A stretch of 64,000 nucleotides of DNA. Source: Tolypeutes matacus. Taxonomy: Eukaryota > Chordata > Mammalia > Cingulata > Chlamyphoridae. The position numbers and the translations under genes are program-made. Where the stretch lies: positions 1,636,629-1,700,628 of the forward strand of contig JAKSZT010053928.1 of assembly GCA_026826555.1 (NCBI GenBank), written 5' to 3'. Under the pieces are notes generated by a model. That model was given only the letters and a program-made list of their open reading frames with translations. It ran no database searches and was not told the origin of the DNA. Shown here one piece after another: positions 1 through 10,740 of this stretch; the first letter of the stretch is position 1, and every line of letters begins with the position of its first letter.

Positions 1-59
1 ATACACTTCTAAGTGGGCACATTTCAATTCAACATGCATTTAAAAAAATAAATATCTAC

Positions 60-330
60 GGTGCTTGAACCAGGCAGCAGAGACAGAAGTAGCTAGAGGA
101 ATGGTTTGGAGGTAAAAATTACCATGATTTGGTGATGGATGGGGTTTGGGAACATAAGAGAGAACAAGGCGTCAAGGATGACTCCCAGATTTCTTATAAA
201 GAAGATGGGAAAAGGACGAGATTTAGGGAAATAATGAGGAGTTGAGTTTTGGATATGTTACATTTGAGATGCCTGTGAAATGTCCCAAAGAAAAAAATTC
301 ATGAGAGGCCATAAAGACAGATGTGGCAAA
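60..330. repeat. Old interspersed repeat fragment, L2-associated type
   Basis: The run of phrases (gtgatggatggggtttggg, caaggatgactcccagattt, gagttttggatatgtt, gagatgcctgtgaaatgtcc) is familiar from a long old mammalian interspersed repeat found next to L2 3' ends. I recognise the word order but not the exact family name. The short open frame that starts here has no protein features. Confidence 0.4.
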
Positions 331-364
331 AAGTGTCCTGGGTCCGAAGTCAAAGGATTTCAAT

Positions 365-520
365 TAAGGTCCTGGCACCACTCCAAGTGTGACCCCAGAC
401 ACGGCCTTATTCTCAGTCTTGGTTTCCTCATCTGTAAAATAAAGATTTTAATATCTAGCTGAGCACCTTGCTGGGAAGATAAAATGACAATTTTTTGAAG
501 GTACTTTATAAGGCACTAAT
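365..520 (+). repeat. MIR SINE fragment
   Basis: Contains the diagnostic MIR core 'ggtttcctcatctgtaaaat' followed by a purine-rich stretch, and is preceded by a degraded tRNA-related part. MIR is an old tRNA-derived SINE mobilised by L2. This copy is truncated and decayed. Confidence 0.6.
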
Positions 521-828
521 CTACTTCTTGTTATTAGAGACATATAAGAACTAACACAAAGAGACAAAGTGGGACTTTCTTTCCTGGAAACATCACTACT
601 AAGTAACAGACATCCTCTCTTCTTGCTTTGCACTTACTTAACTTGTGACTGGCCAAGTTGCCTTGACCTTGCTCTCCTCCTCAGGTTCTCCACTTTCAGG
701 AGGAGGCCCACTTCCAGGACATCATCTTGAAGGGCATGCAGAGCTAATGTGGAAAAGACTCTTGTGAGATTCATGGTTATTTAGGGAAAATCACCTGGGG
801 ATAGAATATTATGGGCATCTAAAACATA
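521..828. other. Unassigned sequence
   Basis: No repeat family, open frame of interest or motif recognised. It ends at the left TSD of the neighbouring L1. Confidence 0.5.
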
Positions 829-1411
829 TTAATTGATTGGGATATTTTCCTTTATTAGAGAAGTTGTGGGTTTAAAGAGCAATCATGCATAAAATATAAA
901 ATTCCCATTTACCACCTTACCATCAACACTTGGCTTTGGTGTGGAACATTTGTTACAAATGATAACACATTTTTATAATTATTCTATTAATTAAAGCCCA
1001 TAGTTTAACTTAGGGTTCACTGTTTGTGTAGTATAGTTCCACGGATTTTTTTCTTTTTAATTTTTATTCTGTTACCATATATACCATCTAACATTTCCTC
1101 TTTTAATCACATTAAGATATATATATTTCAGTGCAGTTAATTGCATTCACATGGTGTGCTATTATCACCACCACCCATTACCAAAAACATTTCCATCATT
1201 CTAAATAAAAACCCCATACGTTTTAAGCCTTAACTTAACCATTCCCTATCCCCACCCCTTCCCCTGGTAACCTATATTCTGGATTCTGACTCTCTGACTT
1301 TGCTTAGTCTAATTGCTTAAAAACAGTGAGATCTTACAATATTTGTCCTTTGGGGTCTGGCTTATTTAACACAACATGATGTCTTCAAGGTTCATCCATG
1401 TTGTCCATATA

Positions 1412-1690
1412 TCAGGACTTCATTCCTTTATAGGCTGAATAATATTCCATTGTAAGTATATACCACATTTTATTTATCCATTCTTCAGTTAATGGACACT
1501 TAGGTTGCTTCCATCTTTTGGCAATTGTGAATAATGCCGCTATAAACATCAGTGTGCAAATATCTGTTTGAGCCTCTGCTTTCAGTTCTTTTGGGCATAT
1601 ACATAACAGTGGGATTGCCAGATCATATAGTGGTTCTATACTTAGCTTTCTAAGGAACAGCCAAACTGTCTTCCACAGCAGCTGCACCAT
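1412..1690 (-). pseudogene. L1 ORF2 C-terminal fragment
   Basis: The 92-residue minus-strand frame contains the conserved end of L1 ORF2p: YDLAIPLLCICPKE, FTIAKRWKQPKCP and MWYILTMEYYSAYK. It belongs to the same insertion as the RT fragment upstream on the minus strand. The sequence between them is interrupted, so this is a relic and not a separate gene. Confidence 0.9.
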
Positions 1691-2989
1691 TTTACATTGA
1701 CACCAGCAATGAATGAGCGTTCCTATTTCAGCACATCCTCTCCAACACTTGTTCTTTCTGTTTTGTTTTGTTTTTTAGTAGCAGCCATTCTAGTGAGTGT
1801 GAAATGGTATTTCATTGTGGTTTTGACTGGCTGTTCCCTGATGACTAACGATGTTGAGCATCTTTTCATGTGCTTTCTGGCCATTTGCATATCTTCTTTG
1901 AAGAAGATGTCTGTTCAAGTCTTTTGCCTATTTTTAAATTGGGTTGTTTGTCTTATTGTTGTTAAGTTGAAGGATTTCTTTACATATACTGGATATTAAT
2001 CATTTATCAGACATATAGTTTCCAAATATTTTCTCCCTTTGTGTAGGTTGCCTTTTCACTTTCATGGTAAAGTACTTTGAGGAACAAAAGTTTTTCATTT
2101 TGATGAGGTCCTATTTCTCTATTTTTTTCTTTTGTTGCTTGTGCTTTGGGTATGAAGTCTAAGAAACCATTGCCTAACATGAAGTCCTAAAGATGCTTCC
2201 CTATGTTTTCTTCTAGGAGTTTCATAGTTCAAACTCTTATATTTAGGTCTTAGGTCCATTTTGAGTTGGTTTTTGTATATGGTGTAAGGTAGGGGTCCTT
2301 TTTCTTCTTTTTTATTTTATTTTTCCAAATGGAGATCCAGTTTCCCCAGCACCATTTGTTGAAGAGACTATTCTTTCTCAATTCAGTTGTCTTTGCTGCC
2401 TTGTCAAATATTAGTTGGCTATAAATGTGAGGGTTAATTTCTGAGCTCTCAATTCTATTTCATTGGCCTATATGTTTGTCCCTGTGCCAGTACCATGATG
2501 TTTTGATTACTGTTACTTTGTAATAAGTTTTAAGATCGGGAAGTATGAGTCCTCCAACTTCATTCTTCTTTTTCAAAATGGTTTGAACTATTCAAGTCCC
2601 CTTACCCTTCCTTATAAATTTCATGATTGGCTTTTCCATATAAGCAAAGAAGGTTGTTGGAATTTTGACTTAGGATAGCATTGTATCTATAAATTGCTTT
2701 GATAGTATTGATATCTTAATGATATTTAATTTTCCAATCCACCAACATGGAATATCCTTCCTTTTATTTAGGTCTTATTTAATTTCTTTTAACACTGTTA
2801 TACAGTTTTCTATGTACAGGTCCTTGGTTAGCTTAATTCCTACATATTTAATTCTTTTAGCTGCTATGGTGAATGGAATTTTTCCTTGATTTCTTGTTCC
2901 AATTATTCATTGCTTGTGCATAGAAACACTACTGATTTTTGGGTGCTGATGTTGTACCCAGCCACTTTTGATGAATTCATTTAATAGCT

Positions 2990-3208
2990 TTAGGAACCTT
3001 GTTGTGTGTATTTTTCAGGATTTTCTGTATATAGGATCATATCATCTGTAAATGGGGAAAGTTTTACTTCTTCCTTTCTAATTTGGATGCCTTTTATTTC
3101 TTTTTCTTGCCTAATTGCTCTGGCAAGAACTTCCAGTACAATGTTGAATAACACTGATGACAGTGGGTATCCTTGTTTTGTCCCCAGTCTTAGAGGGAAA
3201 GCTTTCAA
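2990..3208 (-). pseudogene. L1 ORF2 reverse-transcriptase fragment
   Basis: The 72-residue minus-strand frame has the LINE-1 RT palm signature: a [24 protein letters not shown] block (usually G-C-P-L-S-P), then [12 protein letters not shown], then the catalytic FTDDMILY motif (the F/Y-x-D-D box). In a complete L1, ORF2p (about 1,275 residues) is an endonuclease and reverse transcriptase that primes cDNA synthesis at nicked DNA. Only a slice is open here. The frame starts at a chance internal Met and ends at a stop soon after the DD box, so the copy is inactive. Confidence 0.9.
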
Positions 3209-3271
3209 CCTTTCCCCATTGAGTACGATGTTGGCTGTGGGCTTTTCATATATACCCTTTTAATTGATTGG

Positions 3272-5655
3272 TATTTAAAATACGATTGTACTATGATTTT
3301 TACTTGTGGGAAGGGAAAAAGACTTTAGACAGTTGGAAGAAAATGTCTTCCTCCCTGCCAAAGTGGATTTGAAATCATCTGCTACCCCGACAGAGTCAAG
3401 TACCAGCTTGTCCATAGAACTTGAAGAGGAACTAAGGTTAGGAAAGGTAGGGAAAGAGCTAGTATTTTCCCCCTATTCAAGTTTCCTATAATGATATCCT
3501 GAAATATGTGTGTGTTTAACTTTTTTGGCCACTTTAAAGCCACAGAGGATCTGATAGCCAAAAGTAGGGAGGGTAGCTCTGGTCAACTGTAACGATTATA
3601 GGAAGGGGCAGAGAGCAGCTCCCTCTACACAGAGTCTAAGAAGGCTCATTCTTAGAGGAATAGGGCAAATAGGCTCTATTATATATAGGCTTTATACAAT
3701 CCAAATATTTATTAAACCCCTACACTGGGGCAAGGAGTACAGGGATATCTGAAATGCTTTTCAGTCTGATAGTCTATAAAAACTTGGTCTTAGATAATGT
3801 CTCTATGGTGTGATGCAAGCTTTGTTGTGTTGTCTTTGTTTATTATACATTTTTTTTGGTCCTGGTTTCATGCCTGAGAATTTCCAAATACAATAGCAAC
3901 AGCAACAACAATGAAAACATAATTCAAGCTATTCCCATATTTTCCAAAATTGAATGCTTTTTCTAGACTAATCATTTTTCCAGCTATGCTCTATGACCAA
4001 TATCTGAAAAGAAAACTCTCATTTTCTGGGTATGAAAATTTTCTATTCTTTAATACCGTCTCTAGTATATATGGTATGATGTCTTGAAATGCCTTAAGAA
4101 AGTGTTAGTCATTAGCAAATTTTCAAGACTATACAAGGAATCATTGTAAACAGACTTGTTGCTACACTTCCCTGTGTACCTGCACAGGTTAGGGTATGGA
4201 TCACTCCAAAAAGGGGAGGATCATTTGATATTTTGTATATGCAAAGCATTTAGAACAGTGCCTGGGTCATAAGTCTTAGCTGCTTCCAGTACTATGAAGA
4301 TCGAAAAGCCTAGGGGTTGTGCTCTGGCCAGGGATCAGCCGGTCTGGTTTAGCTAAATCTAACAAACCCTAGCATGAACCTAGTACTTGAGCAGGAGGTA
4401 AGGTATTTGCTTCTCACCCTTTGAGTGGTCCTTTGACCCTTTGGGAAAACCATCTTTGAGGGTCCACATTTTTCCATTGGCTGTTCCTTTAGAACCGTTA
4501 GGGTGTCAAGGTGAAGGAAGCCCAGCAATAAAGATCCATGTGTACCATCATTTTAAAACTGCTTCCCAAACTAGTCTGGGTGTAGAAAAAGTTCCTTTTT
4601 ATTTCCAGTCTGTCACAGACTGATATTTTGTAATGTGCAATAAAAATAGCTTAAAGTGAAACAAAAAAGCAACATATACGAAATTCAAGTTCCAGTTTTT
4701 TTATTATTTTATTTAACCGACACAAACTTATGCCTATCCTGTCTTTGACCAGTAATCAACAGTTTATAAGCCGTGGCCCTCCCTTTGAATAGCAAGGTCC
4801 TAAAAGGCAGTGAGGAAACCAAAAAGTCCATCATTTCCATACCATTTTCCTTCCATACAGCTCAAATGGCTCTCATAGGTCAGCCCAGCCTCAGGTCCCA
4901 GCAGGAGATGGTCAAACCGCTGGTGTGAATCTGGTACACAGGAGGTGACTCCCAGAGACTCCCAGTGAAAGCTGCGTTCTGCTCTGTGCTGGCCATTCAC
5001 GCGGCCAGGAATATATGCACAGCCAAAACGGCAGGCTGTTTAGTGCAGATGCACAGGTGTGGAGACAGTTTGTGATAGGCAGGTTTATGGCAAATAAACA
5101 CATTGTGTGATATATGGCAATTAACTATATAAACAACTTTAAAATTGTCTATACTTCATATTTCTAACATTTGGGTTTTTTAAGCATATGTCTTCCTGAC
5201 AGCAATTAAATAACCCTGAGAGAAAATGTACACCTGCTGTCTCCCCTGGGGAAACTACATCTCTTTTTGTGAATGGCATAAGTTCTCCATAAAATAGAAC
5301 TGAAGATAGAATGGAATTTGGAGATATGTCTCCTTTCTCTCCTCTTTTATCTCTAGCTGAATTGGAGTGTGTGGTTTAATATAGCTAATCTTTGTCGGCA
5401 TCCCTATTCTGAGATTTTATTTAGACGATTTGTTTCCCTGAAGGGCAGATTTGAGACAATGATATGTGCGGTTGTGATGAGTATCATGTAGGTGGGGAAG
5501 GTCTGATATTCCCTTGCTGGGCCTGGATTTTCACCCTCCCCAACTTCGCAACTCCAGCTCTCTCAGTCCTTTCTGACTTTCTGATTTCTATGACTATCTC
5601 ATATACTCCATGAATACCATCCTGGTCCTGTTTACCTTACCTAGTTTACCTTTTC
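3272..5655. other. Unassigned, mostly unique sequence
   Basis: No gene seen. A short stretch at about 3700-3790 (atttattaaacccctacac, then an acaggga block) resembles the end of an antisense L2 or MIR, and 4223-4275 ends with a MIR-like 'agaacagtgcctgggtcata'. Open frames at 4441-4623, 4800-5000 and 4912-5103 are short, overlap one another or have no known motif, and look like chance. Confidence 0.5.
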
Positions 5656-5659
5656 TTTT

Positions 5660-5955
5660 CTTTTCTTTTTTTTCCATTTACTTAGGTCTTCATTCTTTTT
5701 TTTTTTTTTTAACAAATCAATTTAATTGATACATATTAATAAAGCATACAATTCATCCAAAGTGTACAATCAATGGTATTAGGTATAATCACATAGTTGT
5801 GCACTCATCACTTCAATCATTATTAGAGTATTTTCATTTTTTCAATAATAATAAACAAAAAAAAACAGATGAAAAAACAAGAAAATTCTTTGCCTCTCAA
5901 TCTCTCTCTGTTTCCCCTGCTGTACATAGCTGCCATTTTTGTCTATTCTTGCACA
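5660..5955 (-). repeat. LINE-1 3' end (lineage-type UTR) next to a small ORF2 scrap
   Basis: Positions 5672-5690 (tttccatttacttaggtct) match the antisense of a well-known L1 ORF2 stretch. A T-run (about 5695-5711), the complement of a poly(A) tail, follows and leads into an AT-rich antisense L1 3' UTR with 'atccaaagtgtacaatcaat'. This looks like one L1 3' end inserted into or beside an older L1 piece. No clean TSD was found. Confidence 0.65.
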
Positions 5956-5959
5956 ATTA

Positions 5960-6235
5960 TTTATTAAACAGTTTTATTGAGATATATTCTCATACTATAA
6001 GATCTATCCAAAGTGTATAATCAATGGCTTTAGTATAATCACAATGCTGTGCATTCCTCATCACAAAAAAAGTTTAGAACAATTTCATTACTCCAAAAAA
6101 AAAAATGCCACATCCCTTAGCATGTCTTCCCCAGACATAACCACTAATCTATTTCATCTTTATAAATTGATTTATATTTACATTTTATATAAAATGGAAT
6201 CATTTGCCTTTTATTTTAGCTGATTCAGGGTCAAC
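5960..6235 (-). repeat. Second LINE-1 3' UTR, L1MA/MB-like
   Basis: 'cagttttattgagatatatt', 'ccaaagtgtataatcaatgg' and 'gaacaatttcattactcc' are antisense landmarks of mammalian L1 3' UTRs. It lies directly next to the previous L1 3' end in the same orientation and shares a near-identical 22-bp block with it. Confidence 0.7.
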
Positions 6236-6239
6236 ATTT

Positions 6240-7165
6240 TAAAACTCAAACCACAGAAACAGACACTTTTGAAGTTTTACTTAAATTTGGTTACCAGGAG
6301 ACATAAACACAAATGACTTCAGGTATAGTTTATTTGACATGGTTTGTGGAGATCAAATTCTCTGCTTTTAAATGGTCTTAGTTGGGAAATTTTTTAGCAT
6401 ACCATGATCCAAATCCAACACTTTGTCTCTTCTTTTTCAAAAGTCCGTATTCCCTTTGGGTTTGCTAACCTTGTATCTCATTTAAAGGATACCCAGCTTT
6501 TAGCTTGTATAAAGAATGTAATGACCCAGGGAAGGTTCAGAGTACAATGAATGATATAGTTTTATCCAAATCTGATAATTTTCCCACTCTGTGTTGACCC
6601 TTCAGGGGCTCCCAAAAGTTTGGTCTTCATTACTATTTTTGAACTATCAAACATACTTTAAGGATTTCTTGAGCACACTGTTTCCAATGATGGAGGGAGT
6701 GTCCAACCTCAAGGAATGTCATGGCCAACAAGGCACTAACAGGAGTGGGTTCTGGGAAAAGCCAATGGGACAGAGAGGCCCCAGGCTCTTACCAAAGAAT
6801 AGAGCCCATGACCCAAACCACCAAATTCAAAAGGTGTAGCTGACTAGAGTCTGGGCAGGGTCAGCATCACACTCTGAGAGGTCTAATCTAAGAGAACAAG
6901 GTAGGCTATGGCAGCGGATGATTTTAGCCAAGAGTTAGAGGAATGTCAAAGTCATAGGTCATGGGAGGTTTTCCTGGGTCTGGGTAAAGGGCACTGGAAA
7001 TAGTTCAGTCTTGGGAAATTGGAGCAGTCAGCTTGGATATGGTGGGTCAGACTTCAGCTGCTCTGAGTGATGTCAGGTTAATCAGCCTGGGGCCATGCAA
7101 AGACCCATGCAAAGAGCTCACCCAGAGACTGGTCCAAAGACTTGGTTAAGTAATATTAATAATAT
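6240..7165. other. Unassigned sequence
   Basis: No gene, RNA or repeat family recognised. The 82-residue frame at 6591-6839 has no recognisable domain, and nothing around it suggests an exon. Confidence 0.45.
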
Positions 7166-7167
7166 TA

Positions 7168-7230
7168 TATAAGAATTAAAATAATATTTATTGAATATTT
7201 ACTATGTGCCAAGTATAGTAATTAATTATT
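7168..7230 (-). repeat. MIR/L2 3'-end fragment
   Basis: 'tttattgaatatttactatg' followed by 'tgccaagtatagta' matches the antisense of the shared MIR/L2 3' terminus. Confidence 0.45.
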
Positions 7231-7244
7231 TTTATTCTTAAGCT

Positions 7245-8690
7245 CTTTAAAAAGCTTCACTATGGAAAATTTCAAACATATACAAAATAGTGGGACTAGC
7301 GTGATCAATCTCCATCAGCTTCAGCAATTATCAACTCATGACCATTCTCATTTCTTCTAGATTCCTATCTTTTTCCTCCCCAACACCGCCCTGGATTATT
7401 TTGAAGCGAAGCCCGGAGAGCATATCATTTCATCTGTAAATGTAAATTAGTAAATATTTCAGTGTGTTTCCCTGAAAGACAAGGACTTTCCTTTTTAAAC
7501 AAAATCAAAATTAGTTTATCATACTCCCCAAATCAACAAAAATTCCTTAATATCAATAATTAGGTTTCTGACACACTTCCTTTTTTATTAAAAACACAAC
7601 AGAACATGTTTGAATCGGGATCCAAACAAGGTCCATTGATTATGATTAGTTAATATCTTTCTTAAGTCTCTATTAATTTATGAGTTCCCCCACCAAATCT
7701 TTTATTTCCTTGTTGTTGTTGAGGAAACTGGATGAGTTTTTCAGTTTGGATTTTGCTGGTTGCATCCCTGTAATGCTGTGTAATGTGGTCCTCTGCCACC
7801 ATAAGCTATAAATTGGTAGCTAGATCTAGAGGCATGATTATATTGAGGTTCAAGGTTTTGTTCTGCACTTCTCTTAGGAGGTACACAGTGTTTGAGTGTC
7901 TCTCTTGGTGATCTTAACAGCCACTGGTGATCATTGTCCATTAAAGATCCAATAATTCATCAGAGGGTTGCAAAATGGCCATTTCATCATTCCTTATTCA
8001 TGTATTAGGTGTGATAATTCTTTAAGGAGAAACTTCCCCTTGACTCTTTGGCTATTCTAAGACCAGTTTTTGCACACAATGAATTGGTTCTCTAAAATTC
8101 TTCAAAGGTAATTAATGAGTTTAGTATTTGTTTTGTATCATACTGAGCTCATGGATTTAAATATACTTGATATAATTCAATCCATTCTAGTTATCATCTT
8201 ACCAATGCTCAAATTACCCCATCTTTGGCCTGTGGGAGCCTCTTCTACTCTGTCCTTGAACCCTTTGGACAGTAATCTAACAGTTTTTTACACCTTCTTT
8301 GCTACTTCCAAGATATTCCAGACTCATTTAATAAACTTCCTGCCTGGGACCTGGAATTAGCCATCTTTCCAAGAACTCTGGTTCCTGTTGGTGGGAAGGA
8401 GTATTTGGAGTCACATTCAGGGAACCAGGGGTGCTCACTGCTATTGGATTGATCATTGTTTCTAGGCCTCTTCAAGGGGCAGAACTAGAAAATGTATACT
8501 TTTTAAAACATAAAGCATATTATTAATTAGCATTGCTACTTCAGATTTATATTCAGGACTACAGGATTTTTACTTAACTTCATTGATCTTACATCTATGT
8601 CTACTCTTGCCATTCCCAATGACACCTACATATGTACAGAACAATTTCAGAATAACAATCTTAATACTACCCCAACATAATTGCTGAATC
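7245..8690. repeat. Old L1M-type LINE untranslated block
   Basis: A long diverged copy of a familiar mammalian L1M non-coding region. Landmarks in order: 'cttcagcaattatcaactca', 'ttgaatcgggatccaaacaa', 'ggtagctagatctagaggca', 'gcctgtgggagcctcttcta', 'ggacctggaattagccatct' and 'ctctggttcctgttggtggg'. It has no coding capacity. I know the landmark order from other mammals but cannot fix the subfamily or its strand with confidence. The 3' edge fades at about 8690. Confidence 0.6.
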
Positions 8691-8714
8691 AATAGATATG
8701 ATAAAAAAAAACAG

Positions 8715-9460
8715 TTAGAAGGTATACTGGAAGAAAAGAAATTTATAATAGCTCAAAACAAGACACAAGAAATGTTCAAAATCTATATGAGAAAAATTAT
8801 AAACACTCATGAAGATACACAATTAGACTTGAACAATTTGAAAAAGTCAACATCATAAAGATTTTAGTTCTTCCTATGTCTATTTAAACATTTAATGCAA
8901 TTCCAGTAAAAATACCATCAGTGTTTTTCTTCTAGGTCCAGATAAGTTGATTGTATAGTTCATGTGGAACAATAAACAAGCAAGAATAATCAGGAAACCC
9001 CTCAAAAAAGAAGGTAGTAAAACATACCATAAGCCTCTATAATTAAAGCAATTTTGTATTGATGAATGAATGGACAGAAAGACCAATAGAAAATAATAGA
9101 AAATTCAGAAACAGACCTAACTGCATATGAAATTTAGTATATGGTAAAGGTGACAGCCTTAATTAATAAGGAAAAGACGGTCTTCTTAATAAGGGTATTA
9201 GGATAACTTGTTAGCCATAATGGGAAGAAATAAAAATCAAAGCCATTCCTTGTACCATATACCAGGACAAATTCTAAATTGGTGAGAAATTTACATGTAA
9301 AAGATAAAACATACAAAATACTAGAGGGAAAAAAGCAACCGGGGTGAATTACTCTATAACCTGGGAGTGGGATAAACTCTTTAAATTACAACTCAAAATC
9401 CAAAATTAATAAGCAAATAAGTAAAAAAGATTGACAAATATTATTACATGAAAATTAGTG
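8715..9460 (+). pseudogene. LINE-1 ORF2 relic, sense strand
   Basis: Sense-strand remnant of L1 ORF2 downstream of the RT core. Around 8889-8918 it encodes FNAIPVKIPS, matching the conserved (I/F)NAIP(I/V)KIP block, followed by degraded matches to the 'W-N-N-K' and 'T-D-G-I-T-P' regions. Many indels and stops show an old, dead copy. It is a different element from the block on its left: that one is untranslated and could not precede ORF2 in this way. Confidence 0.8.
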
Positions 9461-9484
9461 CTTTACCTTTAATACATATAAGAG

Positions 9485-9600
9485 TTGCATCATACCCATT
9501 TTGCAGGTGAAGAAACTGATACTCAAAGAAATTAAATAATTTGCCCCATTCTTGCACAGTAAATGGCAGAACTGGCATTTGAACAAATGGAAATTGCAGC
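9485..9600 (-). repeat. MIR SINE fragment
   Basis: 'cccattttgcaggtgaagaa', then 'ctgatactcaaagaaattaa', a 'cttgcacagtaaatggcaga' block and 'actggcatttgaac' form the antisense MIR core in the correct order. Confidence 0.8.
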
Positions 9601-9779
9601 TCATTGCACACTGATCTAGACCTCTGTTCACTCGAAACACATTGGGAAAATCAGAAAATAAACATTCCTTTTTCCAGACTCCAGTCACAAATGGGAAATA
9701 AAATCCTATTAATACTGCTAGGCTAATCCCATTGGTTTGATACAGCCTTAATGTAGAGTTGCAGATGAGCCTCAAAAGG

Positions 9780-10370
9780 GACAGGACTCTAGGGAAAAAA
9801 TGGAGACTTCCATTTTGTATTTTGAGAATAAAACATAAATATGCTATGACAATATAGAAATTTATACCTCTTTGTTTTTATTCTCTTGGTCAAAAACTCC
9901 TTGTTCTATCACTGCAACACTCTCATCCAGTTCTCCTCATATCTCTACATGGCAAAAACACTATATCAACCATAAGAATCCTGTTTTAACTATATGAAAA
10001 GTGAATTAATCTTTGGATCTTCTAATTTATTATCAGCAATGATGATGGCTTGGTTAAGTCACTTTAATGGGAACAGTTCAACTGTTGCTTGTTTTATGTG
10101 GGCAGAAGGTGCCAAGTGATTGAAGGCTTCACTTCTCAGCTGGTGTTTGGCATCTGAAAAAACTAAGCAATTATCTACAACCTTTACTTCCGGCCCTTCC
10201 CATTGGTTCATTTGTTCACATTTTATTCAGTTTCTTCCAATTCATTTCAGCCCAAGCCAACAAATACTGAATTTCTCTTTCTGTTCCTTGAAGAAAACTT
10301 TTAAAAAGCCAATTATGCATTCTCTCCACTAGGGGCAAAGTTAATTATTGGCTTGTGAGAGCCGCGTAAT
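9780..10370. other. Unassigned sequence
   Basis: No gene or repeat family recognised. The open frame at 10120-10332 encodes a Phe/Ser/His-rich peptide with no motif. Confidence 0.45.
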
Positions 10371-10371
10371 C

Positions 10372-10740
10372 CATTCATTTCACATTTATTAAGCACCTAC
10401 TAATGTCGTGGGCATTGTTCCAGGTATTGGAGAGAGAGGGAGGACAAGGCAGACAAGTTTCTGTTCTCAAGGTTCTTCATAGGAGACACAAGAAACCCAA
10501 TAAATAAACACAAAGCCAGCTAATCTCAGAAAGTGATTTGTTCCGTGACAGAAACAAACAACAATAAAACAACAGTGATGTGATAAGGACTAGGGCAGGG
10601 AACTTCCTTAGCTTAGGTGGTCAGAGAAGACCCCGCTGAGATTTGATTGACGTAAAGACCCATGAGAAGCAATTTCTGGGTAGAAGGAGCAAGTACAAAG
10701 TCGCTGAGGTGGGAATGCACTTGGTGTGTGAGAAGAGGAA
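10372..10740 (-). repeat. L2 LINE 3' end
   Basis: The order fits antisense L2: 'ttattaagcacctactaatg', 'ggcattgttccaggtattgg', a 'cagacaagtttctgttctca' block, 'caataaataaacacaaagcc', 'aggtggtcagagaagacccc', 'gggtagaaggagcaagtaca' and 'aaagtcgctgaggtgggaat'. About 370 bp survives with moderate divergence. Confidence 0.7.

Larger units (their letters stand above)
841..3259 (-). mobile_element. 5'-truncated LINE-1 (xenarthran-type 3' UTR) with 12-bp TSD
   Basis: Read on the minus strand, this is the reverse-transcriptase region of ORF2, the ORF2 C-terminus (about 1690-1412) and the 3' UTR, ending near an AATAAA (complement of tttatt at 851-856). The 12-bp sequence TTAATTGATTGG flanks it exactly, at 829-840 and 3260-3271, so both ends are defined. 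About 2.4 kb of a roughly 6-kb element remains, so it was truncated 5' on insertion. The poly(A) tail has almost gone. ORF2 is broken by stops and frameshifts. A stub with a closely similar 3' UTR lies at 19590-19767. Confidence 0.9.

Noticed and set aside
1697..3263. Plus-strand open frames at 1697-1999 and 3006-3263
   Set aside because: They are antisense to L1 ORF2, which reads correctly on the minus strand.
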